Position numbers and translations under genes: made by a program
Shown: piece by piece, positions 5,907-6,304 of the stretch
Layout of the letters: the number at the start of each line of letters is the position of its first letter
Numbering within the stretch: position 1 is the first letter of the stretch
Assembly (NCBI GenBank): GCA_002470695.1
Contig: DKNM01000072.1
Coordinates: forward strand, 1,569 to 7,872
Length of the DNA stretch: 6,304 nucleotides
Source of the DNA: Candidatus Neomicrothrix sp. UBA7388
GTDB taxonomy: Bacteria > Actinomycetota > Acidimicrobiia > Acidimicrobiales > Poriferisodalaceae
Direction: 5' to 3'
The notes under the pieces: model-generated
What the model was told of the DNA's origin: nothing
The model's database searches: none
Seen by the model: only the letters and a program-made list of their open reading frames with translations

Positions 5907-6304
5907 GACTCTGACTCTTGTTGCGTTGTGCTGTTGTTATCCAACCGAATGCTGTATCGACTTAGGACGCCAGCGCCAATTGCTCCGAAAAGAATAAAGG
6001 CCTGCAAGATTGTCGAAACGGACGAAGATACGCCCATGGTTTGAATGCTTTGTCCGCCAATTTGAACTGCCCCAAAAAGCAGCGCGACTGCTGCGACACC
6101 TGATGGTCTCATAAGCGCAAGAGCAGCCACAATAATTCCGGCGAAGCCGTACCCGTTTGAAAGAGTCTCTGTCAGACGATCTGCAGTTCCCGCGAGTTCG
6201 ATACTGCCTGCAAAACCTGCGATAGCGCCGCTGAGTAACAGCACGGTCAAAATCTTCTTTGACAACGAGATACCGCTATAGCGAGCCGTAGATTCAGAAG
6301 AACC
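5903..6304 (-). CDS. ABC importer permease, NupP/YufP-like, C-terminal part
   Basis: The window holds the last 133 codons of a permease whose N-terminal part lies beyond 6304. The frame stays open to the edge and begins inside the conserved loop (ARYSGISLSKKIL, close to the family pattern of A-R-Y-A-G-I), so the TTG at 6265 is not a start codon. After this come LLLSGAIAGFAGSIELAG, then GYGFAGIIVAALALMRPSGVAAVALLFGA, which matches the C-terminal half of NupP/YufP (COG4603) permeases. The last residues are polar. It would pair with the downstream permease as a heterodimer in the membrane. The expected gene order in such operons is binding lipoprotein, ATPase, this subunit, then the NupQ-like subunit, so the first two should lie to the right of the window. 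Confidence 0.88.
   Translation of the reverse strand, partial: GSSESTARYSGISLSKKILTVLLLSGAIAGFAGSIELAGTADRLTETLSNGYGFAGIIVAALALMRPSGVAAVALLFGAVQIGGQSIQTMGVSSSVSTILQAFILFGAIGAGVLSRYSIRLDNNSTTQQESES

Noticed and set aside
5578..5997. Plus-strand open frame of 139 codons opposite the permeases
   Set aside because: Antisense shadow of two well-supported permease genes, with a proline/alanine/isoleucine-rich product typical of such shadows.

Overview
The window looks like bacterial chromosome with an accessory stretch set between a tRNA-like 3' end and a conserved transport operon. The left edge holds the last bases of an alanine-type tRNA or of tmRNA, without an encoded CCA, followed by a strong intrinsic terminator. 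The right edge holds two overlapping minus-strand permease genes of a NupP/NupQ (YufP/YufQ)-type nucleoside ABC importer. The phylum cannot be fixed from this window. The missing CCA argues against typical gammaproteobacteria. The NupQ-like motif EQVVSGLALTI resembles proteobacterial members of the family as I remember them, which is a weak guide.

Layout from left to right: (1) 1-90, tRNA/tmRNA 3' end and terminator. (2) 91-407, no gene, but an imperfect hairpin at 187-258. (3) 408-797 minus, a small unrecognised multi-pass membrane protein. (4) 798-1496, mostly gene-free but rich in hairpins, including a second, longer hairpin at 1184-1268 that shares both arm sequences with the first. (5) 1506-2891 plus, a DHA2-type major facilitator drug/proton antiporter starting at TTG, with a leader that could hide its ribosome binding site. 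(6) 3064-4782 plus, a superfamily 2 DECH-box helicase of the XPB/SSL2 type with a C-terminal cysteine cluster. (7) 4783-4973, a convergent intergenic gap with an inverted repeat and a possible 26-residue membrane peptide. (8) 4974-5906 and 5903-6304 minus, the importer permeases, the second cut by the window end.

The permeases work together as the two membrane halves of one importer; its ATPase and substrate-binding lipoprotein would be expected beyond 6304. The three genes between 408 and 4782 have no obvious shared pathway. Their position next to a tRNA-like end and their unrelated functions fit a variable locus, but no integrase, transposase or duplicated attachment site is visible here. 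The most unusual observation is the pair of related hairpins around the small membrane-protein gene.
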